Positions 8,921 to 18,094 are shown, numbered from the stretch's first letter. The stretch: DNA of 64,000 nucleotides from an uncultured Flavobacteriales bacterium (GCA_943788755.1 CALSRM010000004.1:124001-188000), one strand, 5' to 3'. The notes: generated by a model from the sequence alone, not told the origin. Made by a program: numbers and translations.

Positions 8921-9419
8921 AAGTTACAGCTCTTTCTCCTTCTGGTCTTAATCCGCTAATTATAACTTGCAAAGAGTCTTTTGAAGTTTTAAGATACCGG
9001 ATTTTTTGAGGGAAATCATTTACCGGATTTTCAAAAATCGCTTCGTTATCATTCATAAATATTAACGAAAAAGGAATCATCGCTTCGCCTGCGGGACGAG
9101 CAATATATTTTATTTTCCCATTCACTTCTCTAATACAAAGCGCAGATGTAATGGTTGTATCATTTTCCTTAATAGAAATCCCTTTCCCACTAATGGAGTC
9201 TGGATAACATTTCCATTTCTCCATAAAACTAACTTTTGGTGTTCTGAATGAAAACGTAGTTGAATCCAACCAAATCCCTTCAATCCATTTTAGATTTTCG
9301 ATGGAGTATGTTTCATCAGATTCTTGATTTCCTGCAGTAGATTCATTTTTAGCTTCGCCGTTATCCGAACAGCTAACCATAAAAAACACCAGAAGAACAT
9401 AAAAAAGATTATTCATCAT
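8895..9419 (-). CDS. DUF6265-like lipoprotein
   Basis: About 174 residues, starting at ATG 9419 (MMNNLFYVLLVFFMVSCS), where a hydrophobic stretch ends in a lipobox with the acylated cysteine in MVSC. A low-complexity Ser/Glu/Asn linker follows, then a beta-rich domain (LKWIEGIWLD, FMEKWKCYPDSISGKG, ENPVNDFPQKIRY) that resembles the DUF6265 family, whose role is unknown. The start overlaps the end of rlmB by 11 bp, so it is translationally coupled to it. Its last 26 bp overlap the end of the convergent helical-repeat gene. Confidence 0.78.
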   Translation of the reverse strand: MMNNLFYVLLVFFMVSCSDNGEAKNESTAGNQESDETYSIENLKWIEGIWLDSTTFSFRTPKVSFMEKWKCYPDSISGKGISIKENDTTITSALCIREVNGKIKYIARPAGEAMIPFSLIFMNDNEAIFENPVNDFPQKIRYLKTSKDSLQVIISGLRPEGERAVTFKMKSVSF

Positions 9420-10173
9420 TCGCTCTTTGCCTATTGACTTCATACATTACCACTGAAGCTGAAACTGCTACATTTAAAGACTCAATTGTTCCAAACATAG
9501 GAATTTTAACTTTTCCATCGCACATTTTTAAATACTCAGAAGATACTCCATTTTCTTCACTTCCCATTATAACAGCAACTGGACCAGTAAGACTTGTGTT
9601 AGGAAGCAAATCTTCGGTTTTCTCTGTACACCCAAAAACCTTTACGCCATAATCTTTCAAGTATTGAATGACATCCTTTAAGTTATGTTCTTTACAAACT
9701 GGAATTTTATTTAATGCACCTGCTGATGTTTTAACCGCATCTGCACTTACCAAAGCTGATCCTTTGGCAGGGAGTACAATTGCATGAACACCATTGCACT
9801 CTGCGGATCTTGCAATCGCTCCTAGATTTCTAACATCTGTTACTCGATCAAGAATCAAAATAAATGGATCTTCTCCCTTATCGTAAATTTGCGGTAACAC
9901 ATTTTCCACCGAATAATATTCTATTGGAGAGGTAAAAGCAATTGCCCCTTGATGGTTCTTTCGCGTTAAACTGTTTAATTTCTGAATTGGAACTCTTTGC
10001 ACCAGAATATCACGTCCTCTAATTGCGTCTTTCAATTCGTTGTGCAAATCTCCTTGTACTCCCGACTGCATCATAAGTTTATTAATTGTTTTGCCGGCTT
10101 CAATAGCTTCGATAATAGCACGAATGCCAAAAATAAAATACTCATCTTTCTTAATATACTCCATTAAATACAA
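9409..10173 (-). CDS. rlmB: 23S rRNA (guanosine-2'-O-)-methyltransferase RlmB (TrmH/SpoU family)
   Basis: A 254-residue SPOUT methyltransferase. The N-terminal substrate-binding domain begins at YFIFGIRAIIEAIEAGKTI. The three family motifs follow: DRVTDVRNLGAIARSAE (motif 1, about residues 113-129), VIMGSEENGVS (motif 2) and IPMFGTIESLNVAVSASVVMYE (motif 3, forming the knot with bound SAM). Length fits RlmB, which methylates G2251 in the peptidyl-transferase region; other TrmH-type targets cannot be excluded. It starts 2 bp after the upstream GWxTD gene and overlaps the downstream lipoprotein gene, so the three make one leftward transcript. Confidence 0.88.
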   Translation of the reverse strand: MYLMEYIKKDEYFIFGIRAIIEAIEAGKTINKLMMQSGVQGDLHNELKDAIRGRDILVQRVPIQKLNSLTRKNHQGAIAFTSPIEYYSVENVLPQIYDKGEDPFILILDRVTDVRNLGAIARSAECNGVHAIVLPAKGSALVSADAVKTSAGALNKIPVCKEHNLKDVIQYLKDYGVKVFGCTEKTEDLLPNTSLTGPVAVIMGSEENGVSSEYLKMCDGKVKIPMFGTIESLNVAVSASVVMYEVNRQRANDE

Positions 10174-10175
10174 CT

Positions 10176-11459
10176 TTAATTAATCCAATATACACGTCCA
10201 CTCCTCCATGCATCTACTGCACGATACCAGTCTGATCGATAACCAAGACCTCTGTTTAACTTATAATCGTTATTTGTAAATGGATTATTTACTTTATTAA
10301 AAGTAAACCTTAATGAGAGTGTATTCGTTTCTTCACCATAAATCCATGTTTCAGAATCATTTGATTTATTGACAACTTTTGGAGGTCCAAAAATCAAACT
10401 AATCATCCCTCTATCTGTTTTCCAACCTTCTATGTAGCTTGTAAAATATTGATTTGCGGTTTGTACTCTATTGTAATACTTTTTAATTAACTCTCTGCCT
10501 CTCTCTTTACTTCCAGTCTTATTAATCCAAAATTTATCCACACTCTTTTTTAAATCACTACTCAACAAAAAACTATTATACTCATTCTTGGTGCAGATAT
10601 AACGCAATGGATAAAACATATCCTTAGTTGTTTTGATTAACGGAAAGCCTACTTGCTGTCTAAACAATGTAAACCCATTTCTAGACGAAGTGTCCGTTTG
10701 AAACTGAACGAACCCAGAATCCTGAACAGTAAAGTTCATTCTCCCTTCAGCATTCAAAGAATAGACAGCTATGCTGTCTGGGTAATATGTAAAAGGCTTT
10801 GAAATAGCAACACTAAAAGGAGGTGCAGCTAATGGGAATTTCCGATTATAAAACCTTCCTTGAAATTCAGAATTCTTGTTCATTTTTGACTCCACAACAA
10901 ATTCATTGTCATTTACAATGTAGTTAGTAAATAAGGGAACTTCTTCTGGCAGCTTTTTTAATAAAAAGAATTGACTTCCAGAGGTTTTTGTTTTATCTAA
11001 AAGCAAATGGGCTTCATCAACACTACCCCTATTTAAGTCCGTTGTCAGTAGCTTAAGAAAATATTTACCTCCCATCGGAACAGAAATCGAAAAGTTTCCC
11101 AAAATCGATTTGCTAGACCTTTCAACGGTTATGTCTTCTATCATACGAGAAGCACTATCCAAAATAATTTTTGAATCAATTCCACTGTATAATCTATAAT
11201 GAACAAGAACAGAAGCATGATAAGGCTCAGACTTATCTTTTCTTACATAAAGTAACTCTGAAGAATTAATGTTAAAATACACTTGGCTTGAATCATTCTG
11301 ATCGTGATAGACTATATAATTCGGCTGCAATATACTTGTGGTTCCAGAATAGAGGTGAGCATAGTTTACATTATATGGGCTTGTATTACATCTACTAAAA
11401 AAAGAAATGGAAAAAACCAATGGGAAAAACCAACTGTATGACCACTTATTTAAAATCAA
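10176..11459 (-). CDS. GWxTD domain-containing lipoprotein
   Basis: A 427-residue exported protein. The N-terminus has a hydrophobic signal ending in SRCNTS, a probable lipobox with an atypical residue before Cys. The C-terminal third carries the diagnostic GWxTD segment (EGWKTDRGMISLIFGPPK), followed by SETWIYGE and the short strand pattern of this Bacteroidota-enriched domain. The function of GWxTD proteins is unknown. The middle, residues 60-330, is beta-rich. It heads a tightly packed leftward run with rlmB. Confidence 0.85.
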   Translation of the reverse strand: MILNKWSYSWFFPLVFSISFFSRCNTSPYNVNYAHLYSGTTSILQPNYIVYHDQNDSSQVYFNINSSELLYVRKDKSEPYHASVLVHYRLYSGIDSKIILDSASRMIEDITVERSSKSILGNFSISVPMGGKYFLKLLTTDLNRGSVDEAHLLLDKTKTSGSQFFLLKKLPEEVPLFTNYIVNDNEFVVESKMNKNSEFQGRFYNRKFPLAAPPFSVAISKPFTYYPDSIAVYSLNAEGRMNFTVQDSGFVQFQTDTSSRNGFTLFRQQVGFPLIKTTKDMFYPLRYICTKNEYNSFLLSSDLKKSVDKFWINKTGSKERGRELIKKYYNRVQTANQYFTSYIEGWKTDRGMISLIFGPPKVVNKSNDSETWIYGEETNTLSLRFTFNKVNNPFTNNDYKLNRGLGYRSDWYRAVDAWRSGRVYWIN

Positions 11460-11499
11460 TTTCTACTTATTTTAGTCGTCAAAGTTATTGATTTAATTA

Positions 11500-12030
11500 T
11501 CACCTTGTGATAATAGGAGTAATCAATTCGTTACTTATGTTTAAAGCTCTATCAATTAATACTATCTTGTATAAGATGGAATCATTACTTGTCGCCCCAA
11601 AATTGTAATATCTAGGCTCTAAGGTTGTTTTAATCTCCCCTTTTAAAGCTTTGTTCTGTCCTATTGGTGTTATATTTTCAATTCTAAATGCCAACGTAAT
11701 TGGATCAGCTGTAGGAAAATTATTTCCATTGGGATCAGAAGTTCCTCTTACCGTATCCCCATCAACGATTTCGTAATAGTCAAAATACACATTATAATAG
11801 TAGTAGGAGTTTGGTTCAAAAGGAGTTAACGTATCTTCTATATCTAAACCAATATCTCCATCTCCATCGGTAAAACTTATAACAAATATTCCAGAAGAAT
11901 TCTCTTGAGCTTCGAAACTAACGAACTCAATTTTTGGTTCATCAGCAAATTCTTCTGGCTTTAAACAAGATGAAATCAAGAAAGTACCGAGTATTACAAA
12001 TACAACTGTTATTTTTGTGATGAACTTCAT
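11500..12030 (-). CDS. hypothetical lipoprotein
   Basis: A 176-residue protein with a clear type II signal (MKFITKITVVFVILGTFLISSC, Cys at about 22) and then an acidic segment. The FTDGDGDIGLDIEDT stretch resembles a calcium-binding Asp-rich loop and recurs in Bacteroidota lipoproteins of unknown role. The remainder is beta-rich. It lies 40 bp upstream of the GWxTD gene on the same strand and may share its transcript. It overlaps only the rejected upstream extension of the divergent LuxE-like gene. Confidence 0.72.
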   Translation of the reverse strand: MKFITKITVVFVILGTFLISSCLKPEEFADEPKIEFVSFEAQENSSGIFVISFTDGDGDIGLDIEDTLTPFEPNSYYYYNVYFDYYEIVDGDTVRGTSDPNGNNFPTADPITLAFRIENITPIGQNKALKGEIKTTLEPRYYNFGATSNDSILYKIVLIDRALNISNELITPIITR

Positions 12031-12064
12031 ACCGAACTATAAAAGTACAATTTTATTTACAAAC

Positions 12065-13051
12065 ATGTCTAACCTTTCCTTTGATATAAAGACTATTTTC
12101 GATATCAACTCAGACCTTGAGTTTAACGAAAAAGCTTTAAAAATATTTCATTGGCAAGCCAAAAACATTCCTGTTTATAAAGAATATATTTCATCATTAG
12201 AGCTAAAGTCGGGAAACATTAATAAAATTGAAGAAATCCCTTTCCTTCCCATTCAATTTTTTAAATCGCGAGAAGTAATTGAAAAAGCCAATGCTCCCGA
12301 GATAATCTTTAAAAGTAGCGGCACAACCGAAACGGGGAGAAGTCAACACTTTGTGTCAGATTTAAATCTTTATCAGCAATCATTTACAAAAGGGTTCGAA
12401 GCAGCATATGGTGACATTTATAATACTTGCATAATTGCCTTATTACCAAATTACCAAGAGCAAGGTGACTCATCACTAATTTATATGATAGACTCTCTAA
12501 TTGAGCAATCAGGTCATTCAAAAAGTGGATTCTATTTAAATGAAAATAACGCACTTTTGGACACATTGTTAGAATTAAGAAAATCAAAAACTTTACTAAT
12601 TGGAGTGACCTACGCCCTTTTAGACTTCATAGAAAAACAAAAAATAGATTTCAGTAACCTCATCGTTATGGAAACAGGAGGAATGAAAGGTAGGAGAAAA
12701 GAAATAGTTAGAGAAGAACTACACGAAATACTATGTGCAGGCTTTGGGGTATCTAAAATTCACAGTGAATATGGAATGACTGAACTTCTCTCTCAAGCAT
12801 ATTCTTGTGGAAACGGGGTTTTTAATACCCCAGCCTGGATGAAAATTTTAATCCGTGAAATAAATGACCCTTTATCACTTTGCAAGGAAAATAAAACCGG
12901 AGGGGTTAATGTTATTGATTTAGCCAATATAAATAGTTGCTGTTTTATTAGCACTCAAGACCTGGGAAGGGTAATAGGCAACGATCAATTCGAAATTATT
13001 GGTCGGTTCGACAATTCAGACACAAGGGGTTGCAATCTGATGATTGGTTAA
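12065..13051 (+). CDS. LuxE/PaaK-like acyl-protein synthetase
   Basis: About 328 residues from the ATG at 12065 (MSNLSFDIKTIF); an upstream ATG at 12017 would overlap the divergent lipoprotein. The adenylate-forming fold is shown by PFLPIQFFKSREV, FKSSGTTETGRSQH (the Ser/Gly/Thr-rich phosphate loop), METGGMKGRRKEIVREEL, HSEYGMTELLSQAY and LGRVIGNDQFEIIGRFD near the C-terminus. LuxE relatives activate a fatty acid as acyl-AMP and pass it to a cysteine or a partner. No luxC, luxD, luxA or luxB lies nearby, so bioluminescence is not implied. The acyl substrate and acceptor are unknown. Confidence 0.83.
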   Translation: MSNLSFDIKTIFDINSDLEFNEKALKIFHWQAKNIPVYKEYISSLELKSGNINKIEEIPFLPIQFFKSREVIEKANAPEIIFKSSGTTETGRSQHFVSDLNLYQQSFTKGFEAAYGDIYNTCIIALLPNYQEQGDSSLIYMIDSLIEQSGHSKSGFYLNENNALLDTLLELRKSKTLLIGVTYALLDFIEKQKIDFSNLIVMETGGMKGRRKEIVREELHEILCAGFGVSKIHSEYGMTELLSQAYSCGNGVFNTPAWMKILIREINDPLSLCKENKTGGVNVIDLANINSCCFISTQDLGRVIGNDQFEIIGRFDNSDTRGCNLMIG

Positions 13052-13205
13052 TAACCTCTTGAATTCTCTCAATATAAAACCTCTAGAAGGTTTGAATCGG
13101 TAAACTATCCAAAATAATTACTTACATTTACGCACTTAAATTATCAGCAACTTTCTAATACTGAAAAGCGGAACAAAATTTGATAATCCTATAAAAAAAA
13201 TACGC

Positions 13206-13754
13206 ATGAAAAACATAAAATCACTTCTCATTTTATTCACAGTTGCCCTGAGTCTTGGAGCTTGTAAGCAAAAAATATCTTATACCAGAGATGTACTTAA
13301 AAGGTATCATTTGACGGAAAGTGAAATTGATAAGCTACAGTATTATTTAATGAATGATGTGATTATCTTTAATGCATCTAAAGATGGCAGTAGCACCTCT
13401 CTAGTGGATGGCGAAATTGTGGTTAACGAAGAGCAAAGTACAGATAAAATCATCTTTAGGTCTGGTACAAAAGGAATTCTTGAAAAATCTATTTCCGAAA
13501 ATAAAATTGCAATTCGATTCGAAAATGGAGAAGGCAAAACGTTGATTTTTGGGTCCTCATCTATGAAAGGCAGGTATTCGCTTCAAGCTGAAAAATGGAA
13601 CCCAAATGGACAAGGACAAATAACTTATGGCGGAGAAAAATACGTTACATCTAAATACTGTAAAAATGCTTATATCCAAATTAAACTTAGACGTAACAGT
13701 GATAAGAGCAACAGCCAAAGAGTTGTAAAAGGAAAGAAATTGAAAAAAGGGTAA
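13206..13754 (+). CDS. hypothetical lipoprotein
   Basis: A 182-residue protein beginning with a lipoprotein signal (MKNIKSLLILFTVALSLGAC, Cys at residue 20). The mature part starts with a helix (YHLTESEIDKLQYYL), followed by a beta-rich domain with DVIIFNAS, IVVNEEQSTDKIIFRSGTKG and YGGEKYVTS. The tail is very basic (LRRNSDKSNSQRVVKGKKLKKG). I do not recognise a family. It stands alone between the LuxE-like gene and the repeat-rich gap. Confidence 0.72.
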   Translation: MKNIKSLLILFTVALSLGACKQKISYTRDVLKRYHLTESEIDKLQYYLMNDVIIFNASKDGSSTSLVDGEIVVNEEQSTDKIIFRSGTKGILEKSISENKIAIRFENGEGKTLIFGSSSMKGRYSLQAEKWNPNGQGQITYGGEKYVTSKYCKNAYIQIKLRRNSDKSNSQRVVKGKKLKKG

Positions 13755-14010
13755 AGACTAAAAACAATGGATCATGTTAAAAACTATGGGGAGTAAATCA
13801 GTAAATGTCCTCCAGCCAGACGGGCTCATCATTTTGACTTCAATAGCTTTCGCTGAAGGCCTAGTTTGATTTGTGCTACTATTTTCCTTTTGAGAGTTAC
13901 TTTAACTTCCTTCCTGTTATCCCTTGATTTAAAACTGAAAACTGGTTACTGTTTTCGGGTTCCCGGCATTAGGAAATGTTCTTGATAATTTCATCCGCAA
14001 TGAGCGTTAA

Positions 14011-14056
14011 AAATGACAAGCTATTTGAGAGAGGAACGAACGAGTTCTTGTCATTT
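14011..14056. repeat. inverted repeat, 10-bp arms
   Basis: AAATGACAAG (14011-14020) is mirrored exactly by CTTGTCATTT (14047-14056), with a 26-base spacer. It is probably part of a dispersed intergenic element, since the flank contains TCATTTAGCG and GAGGAATAG words of similar character. Confidence 0.6.
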
Positions 14057-14106
14057 AGCGAAGAGGAATAGAAATTACAAGGTTATTTGCGTAGCCTAGA
14101 CTTTTG

Positions 14107-14131
14107 CTTCTTTTCGGCAATGGAAAAGAAG
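14107..14131. repeat. hairpin, 9-bp perfect stem
   Basis: CTTCTTTTC (14107-14115) pairs with GAAAAGAAG (14123-14131) around a 7-base loop, followed by GC-rich sequence. Without a T-run this is a weak terminator candidate. It is more likely a piece of the local repeat cluster. Confidence 0.55.
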
Positions 14132-14364
14132 AGCCCAGCGGCTTGAGCGCTTCGGTGAACTCAGTGGGGCCGAAAACGTCAATATTCCATAAACGGCGAC
14201 ACCTAAATTAGTGTTATAGATACTTCATTCTTCCTGTTTAGATTACAAAATCTTTTTGCTTGAATTTTTCGCTCCCCATAAAAATGAATGTGAGCCAAAA
14301 CAATTCCTCATTTCTCGCTCTCTGTTAACTGCCCATTAAATTCAATAGTACAATGTTAAATATG

Positions 14365-14444
14365 GTCATTTCGACCAGCTTGGAGAAATCTTAGTATAAT
14401 TGAGAATGTAAGTTTAAAGATTTCTCGACTTCGCTCGAAATGAC
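14365..14444. repeat. long inverted repeat, 28-base arms
   Basis: The arms 14365-14392 and 14417-14444 are reverse complements over GTCATTTCGA and GAGAAATCTT, with an unpaired 8-base centre in each arm and a 24-base loop. The right arm ends CGCTCGAAATGAC. It sits just past the 3' end of tyrS and could end its transcript. Similar words occur between genes in other Bacteroidota (from general knowledge). Confidence 0.7.
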
Positions 14445-14451
14445 ATTCAAA

Positions 14452-15732
14452 CTACACGGCTTTTATTATGAAATAATTTTTCTTACCTCTTTGCAAAAGA
14501 ATATAACATCCATCAATTAAGTCTGAAGAACAAATATCTTTTGTCTCAGCTACTTTTTCTTTATTTATAGAAATGGAATTTTCATTTAACGCCCTCCGCG
14601 CTTCTCCTTTTGAGTTTAAAAAACCTGTTTTATCACAAAGAATATCTATTATATTAATTCCTGTTTCTAATTCAGATTTTGAAACTTCTGCTTGCGGAAC
14701 TCCCTCAAAAACGTCCATAAAAATGGCTTCGTTCATTCCTTTTAAAGCTTCAACGGCTTCATCTCCTTTTTTGAATAAAATTTCAGAAGCATCAATTGCA
14801 CTTTTATAATCTTCTTCAGAATGAACTCGAGTTGTAATATCTTTTGCCAGCTCTTTTTGAAGTAAGCGCAAATGTGGCTCTAAGTTATGTTTCGTCTCAA
14901 TTTCTTCAATTTCTTCTTTGGTTTTCAAAGTGAATATTCGAATATACTTAGCCGAATCTTCATCACTCGAATTAATCCAATATTGGTAAAACTTATAAGG
15001 CGAGGTCCTATTTTTATCCAACCAAACGTTACCACCTTCGGACTTCCCAAATTTAGTTCCATCTGCTTTTTTAATTAAAGGTGTAGTAACCGCATAGGCT
15101 TCTCCACCTCCCTTTCTCCTAATTAGTTCGGTTCCCGTTACAATGTTACCCCATTGATCAGAACCCCCTAGCTGGACTTTACAACCTTTATTCTTATTCA
15201 ACCAATAAAAATCATACCCTTGAACTAATTGGTATGAAAACTCTGTAAATGATAAACCTGTTTCTAATCGAGACTTCACAGCGTCTTTTGCCATCATATA
15301 ATTGACAGTAATGTGCTTGCCAATATCACGGATAAAATCTAAGAAGTTCATCTCCTTAAACCAAGTATAATTATTCACCATTTCGGCAGAATTATCACCA
15401 GAATCAAAATCCAAAAACTGCTCTAATTGCTTTTTAACACAAGCTACGTTATGATCTAAAGTACTGCTGTCTAGTAAATTTCTTTCTTGAGATTTACCAG
15501 AAGGATCTCCAACCATACCGGTTGCACCACCAACCAAAGCAAAGGGCTTATGACCAGCACGTTGAAAATGTACCAATGTCATAATCTGTACCAAGCTACC
15601 TATATGTAAAGAATCTGCTGTTGGATCAAACCCAATATAACCAGATGTAATCTCTTTATTCAACGCTTCGTCAGTTCCTGGCATCATGTCGTGAATCATG
15701 CCTCTCCACTTCATTTCTTCTATAAACCCCAT
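14452..15732 (-). CDS. tyrS: tyrosyl-tRNA synthetase
   Basis: Class I aminoacyl-tRNA synthetase of about 426 residues that charges tRNA-Tyr. It shows [18 protein letters not shown] (HIGH box, about residues 35-52), the tyrosine-binding [26 protein letters not shown] region, [13 protein letters not shown] (KMSKS equivalent) and a C-terminal S4-like RNA-binding tail (SISINKEKV). I start at the ATG 15732 ([11 protein letters not shown]). The frame stays open to 15756, but a promoter -7 element lies at 15754-15761. It is monocistronic and flanked by repeat-rich gaps. No T-box leader is present, as expected for this phylum. Confidence 0.95.
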   Translation of the reverse strand: MGFIEEMKWRGMIHDMMPGTDEALNKEITSGYIGFDPTADSLHIGSLVQIMTLVHFQRAGHKPFALVGGATGMVGDPSGKSQERNLLDSSTLDHNVACVKKQLEQFLDFDSGDNSAEMVNNYTWFKEMNFLDFIRDIGKHITVNYMMAKDAVKSRLETGLSFTEFSYQLVQGYDFYWLNKNKGCKVQLGGSDQWGNIVTGTELIRRKGGGEAYAVTTPLIKKADGTKFGKSEGGNVWLDKNRTSPYKFYQYWINSSDEDSAKYIRIFTLKTKEEIEEIETKHNLEPHLRLLQKELAKDITTRVHSEEDYKSAIDASEILFKKGDEAVEALKGMNEAIFMDVFEGVPQAEVSKSELETGINIIDILCDKTGFLNSKGEARRALNENSISINKEKVAETKDICSSDLIDGCYILLQRGKKNYFIIKAV

Positions 15733-15753
15733 ACTCTTTTCGATAATATTAAA

Positions 15754-15761
15754 CAAAGATA
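15754..15761 (-). promoter_or_regulatory. promoter -7 element for tyrS
   Basis: TATCTTTG on the minus strand fits TAnnTTTG. It lies 22 bp before the ATG at 15732 and implies a leader of roughly 15 bases. No -33 TTTG is seen at the standard spacing. Confidence 0.5.
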
Positions 15762-15961
15762 AAATTTTAGTAAAAGTAGTGTGCAGTAATTAAACAAATG
15801 TTTCTCCTACCCAGAATTTTACTTACTAACCGGTAAATATTTGTGTTCAAGAGAAGAATCATTGTAATTCATTACAGAGTCCAATAGATTTATTACATTT
15901 ACGTTAAAGACGTATTGCAGACAACGCACATAATTGATATCGAGTTTCTAGCAACAATTAA

Positions 15962-16111
15962 ATGAATCACAGAATAAAAACAGTCCATCTTCTTTTCGCA
16001 GTCCTAATCTTTAATGTGGCATTCCCTCAACTTAGTCAAAACAAATACCACTTGGATGCTGATCACAAAGAATTCTGTAAAGAAAAATATGGGGATTCTA
16101 GATTTTTTTAA
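15962..16111 (+). CDS. possible small secreted peptide (49 residues)
   Basis: The frame starts MNHRIKTVHLLFAVLIFNVA, a basic then hydrophobic signal-peptide-like N-terminus, with a plausible cleavage before QLSQNKYH. It continues for about 27 polar residues (LDADHKEFCKEKYGDS) to a TAA. It could be a genuine short exported peptide or the 5' stub of a decayed exported protein. No ribosome-binding site is expected in this phylum, so that cannot help. Confidence 0.3.
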   Translation: MNHRIKTVHLLFAVLIFNVAFPQLSQNKYHLDADHKEFCKEKYGDSRFF

Positions 16112-16210
16112 CAGCCCTAAACCAGTATCGAATAATATAATTGAGAAAAATTGACAAATATGAAAGAAATGATCAAATTATTGTTTCCTATGGGTGCAGT
16201 AGCTAATACA

Positions 16211-16251
16211 CTACTGCCACAGTGCTACATAATATATATAGCTTTCAGTAG
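16211..16251 (+). repeat. dispersed hairpin repeat, copy 1
   Basis: The sequence runs CTACTGCCACA-GT-GCTACAT-(10 bases)-GCTTTCAGTAG. It matches, in opposite orientation, the element at 20266-20309, including both flanking arms and the inner GCTACAT and GCTTTC words. An extra GCAGTAG just upstream (16196-16202) can pair with its left arm. Confidence 0.6.
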
Positions 16252-16390
16252 TCAACGAAAGATTAGTGATTTCTTGGACCACCGCCACAATGTTGATTTG
16301 GCTCTTAATAATGAATAAAAACAAAACATAAACTCTTGGCTAGGTTCAAATTTGAAAGTTTATCGTTTTCTATTAATTAGACTCGTTTTT

Positions 16391-18094
16391 ATGATTAAAA
16401 AACATGTAATAAATTCCCTGAAGCAGATCTATGCAGGCAAAATATTTTTAGTTACTGGGGCAATACTAATCACTTTAATAGGTCTAATGATTTGGGCTAG
16501 TAACAAAGGATTAGATATTACAGATGAAAGTTTTTATTTTATTGGATACTATTTTAATATTGAAACAGTATTACCAATTACTTTTTTTCATAAAATACAT
16601 AATGTTTTTTTTGGAAATGAAAACTTAATTTTAGCAAGGTTAACTAGGCTTATTTTAACGTTAACAAGTTCCGGGTTTTTAGGGTATACCAGTTGTAAGT
16701 TTTTTAACTTTAAACATAAAATTGAAGGAACAATATTTATAATAATATTTTCATTTCTGGGATTTTCGTTTTATCCATATGCTATTTCTTACAATAGTTT
16801 GACTATTGTTTTTATGAATTTACTAATTGGGTTGACTTTTATTTATAAGAGCAAACAAACACTGCTTATACCTTTTCTTATCGGCATATTAACAACCTTG
16901 TTACTTCTAACCAAATTTCCAACACTATTTGCCATTTCTCTTTTTATTCTTTTGAATTATGGGATAGTATATAACCGAAAAAAGGTGAAAAATGTAAAAT
17001 TAGGCGTTTTAACTTTGTTGTCTTTTTTAGTTGGTATTATCGTAACTTGTTTCATTGTGTTTGATTCATTAAAAGACTTTAATCATTCCTATGAAAACTT
17101 CACAAAAGGATTATTTCTTGTAAAAGGAAATTATATAAGCTCGACTTTCACAAGTATCTATTATGGCTTTATACACATACTATCCTTCAGTAAAATTTAC
17201 ATTTTAGCGTCAATTCTTATTATTCTATTGATGAATAGAACCAAGTGGAAATATAAAACATTACTTATTATCTATTCCCTTCTTTTTATATATGCTCTTA
17301 TCTTATTCAGAATCAAAATCATTACAGAACCTATTGGACTTTTTATTCCCTACTTTTTAATTTTAGCGATTATTAGTTTTCTCTTTTTTTTATTTAAAAA
17401 ACCATTTAAAAAGCGGGATATTATTTATGCTCTATTTTTTATCACATTGCCATTCTTGATAAGCTTAGGATCGAATAACTCTTTATTCGTTCATTTTATT
17501 TTTGGTGGAAATATTTTAGGTTTAGGCATATACTTATTAATTGAAAGACTTCCTAAAGAGTTCAAAACGGGGGTAATTTGTCTACTCTCAATAACAGTAC
17601 TATTTCAAACTTCACATAACATCATCTATAAACCATATAGACTAAACACTTCTATTTTGGAACAAAACTATACCATAACCGATATTCCAGCTTTAAATAA
17701 TATAAAAGTTGACTCAGCGTTACATGAATTTACACAGAAACTTTCATTCTTACAAAAACACCCTAGTAAAAGGCTATTCCTATTTTCAGACCAGCTTGGT
17801 ATTAGTTTAATTACTGATAAACCTCCGTTTCCATTTTATTGGTTAGAAGAAAGAACATTAAGCGCATTAAAACAAATATTAAACAATACCGAACGAATAA
17901 ACCCAGAAAGTTTACTATTAATTTTTCCAACGAAGATTAAAATTGATAAGAACATTAGAGATTCTTTCTCAAGTGTAAATATTAACTTTCCGAGTGATTA
18001 TGAAATAATAAAAACTATAATTTACAAAGGTGATACTTTAAATATTTACAGTCACTTAATGATTGCTAATCGATTAGACAGAAAAATAAATTAA
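16391..18094 (+). CDS. multi-pass membrane protein, GT-C glycosyltransferase-like
   Basis: About 567 residues from the ATG at 16391 (MIKKHVINSLKQIY); an ATG 39 bp upstream is possible. After one N-terminal membrane segment comes GLDITDESFYF, an acidic first periplasmic loop motif like the Asp-Glu site of GT-C glycosyltransferases (PMT/ArnT type). About ten further hydrophobic segments lie to residue 410, and then a soluble C-terminal region with KRLFLFSDQLG. The family link is tentative. The gene is very AT-rich, stands alone, and has copies of a dispersed hairpin repeat on both sides at a distance. No sugar-biosynthesis neighbours help define a substrate. Confidence 0.6.
   Translation: MIKKHVINSLKQIYAGKIFLVTGAILITLIGLMIWASNKGLDITDESFYFIGYYFNIETVLPITFFHKIHNVFFGNENLILARLTRLILTLTSSGFLGYTSCKFFNFKHKIEGTIFIIIFSFLGFSFYPYAISYNSLTIVFMNLLIGLTFIYKSKQTLLIPFLIGILTTLLLLTKFPTLFAISLFILLNYGIVYNRKKVKNVKLGVLTLLSFLVGIIVTCFIVFDSLKDFNHSYENFTKGLFLVKGNYISSTFTSIYYGFIHILSFSKIYILASILIILLMNRTKWKYKTLLIIYSLLFIYALILFRIKIITEPIGLFIPYFLILAIISFLFFLFKKPFKKRDIIYALFFITLPFLISLGSNNSLFVHFIFGGNILGLGIYLLIERLPKEFKTGVICLLSITVLFQTSHNIIYKPYRLNTSILEQNYTITDIPALNNIKVDSALHEFTQKLSFLQKHPSKRLFLFSDQLGISLITDKPPFPFYWLEERTLSALKQILNNTERINPESLLLIFPTKIKIDKNIRDSFSSVNINFPSDYEIIKTIIYKGDTLNIYSHLMIANRLDRKIN

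Larger units (their letters stand above)
13755..14451. other. 697-bp repeat-rich intergenic region
   Basis: No gene-sized frame is present. The stretch holds three separate inverted repeats, listed individually. It also has blocks such as GCGAAGAGGAATAG and AGCGGCTTGAGCGCTTCGG that look like dispersed intergenic repeat material, and it appears richer in G and C than its surroundings. I see no tRNA or known small RNA in it. Confidence 0.6.
15733..16390. other. intergenic region with small reading frames and a repeat copy
   Basis: This 658-bp stretch contains the tyrS promoter, a 49-codon frame with a signal peptide (15962-16111), one copy of a dispersed hairpin repeat (16211-16251) and a 52-codon frame (16160-16318) that I reject because the repeat runs through it. 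The rest is AT-rich with no further signal. Confidence 0.5.

Noticed and set aside
12065-13051. A bioluminescence (lux) locus
   Set aside because: Only a LuxE-like gene is present. No luciferase subunits, LuxC or LuxD are nearby.
16160-16318. 52-codon reading frame upstream of the membrane protein
   Set aside because: The dispersed hairpin repeat (copy 1) runs through its middle, the translation has no signal peptide or pattern, and it overlaps no recognisable domain. Coding is less likely than repeat sequence.
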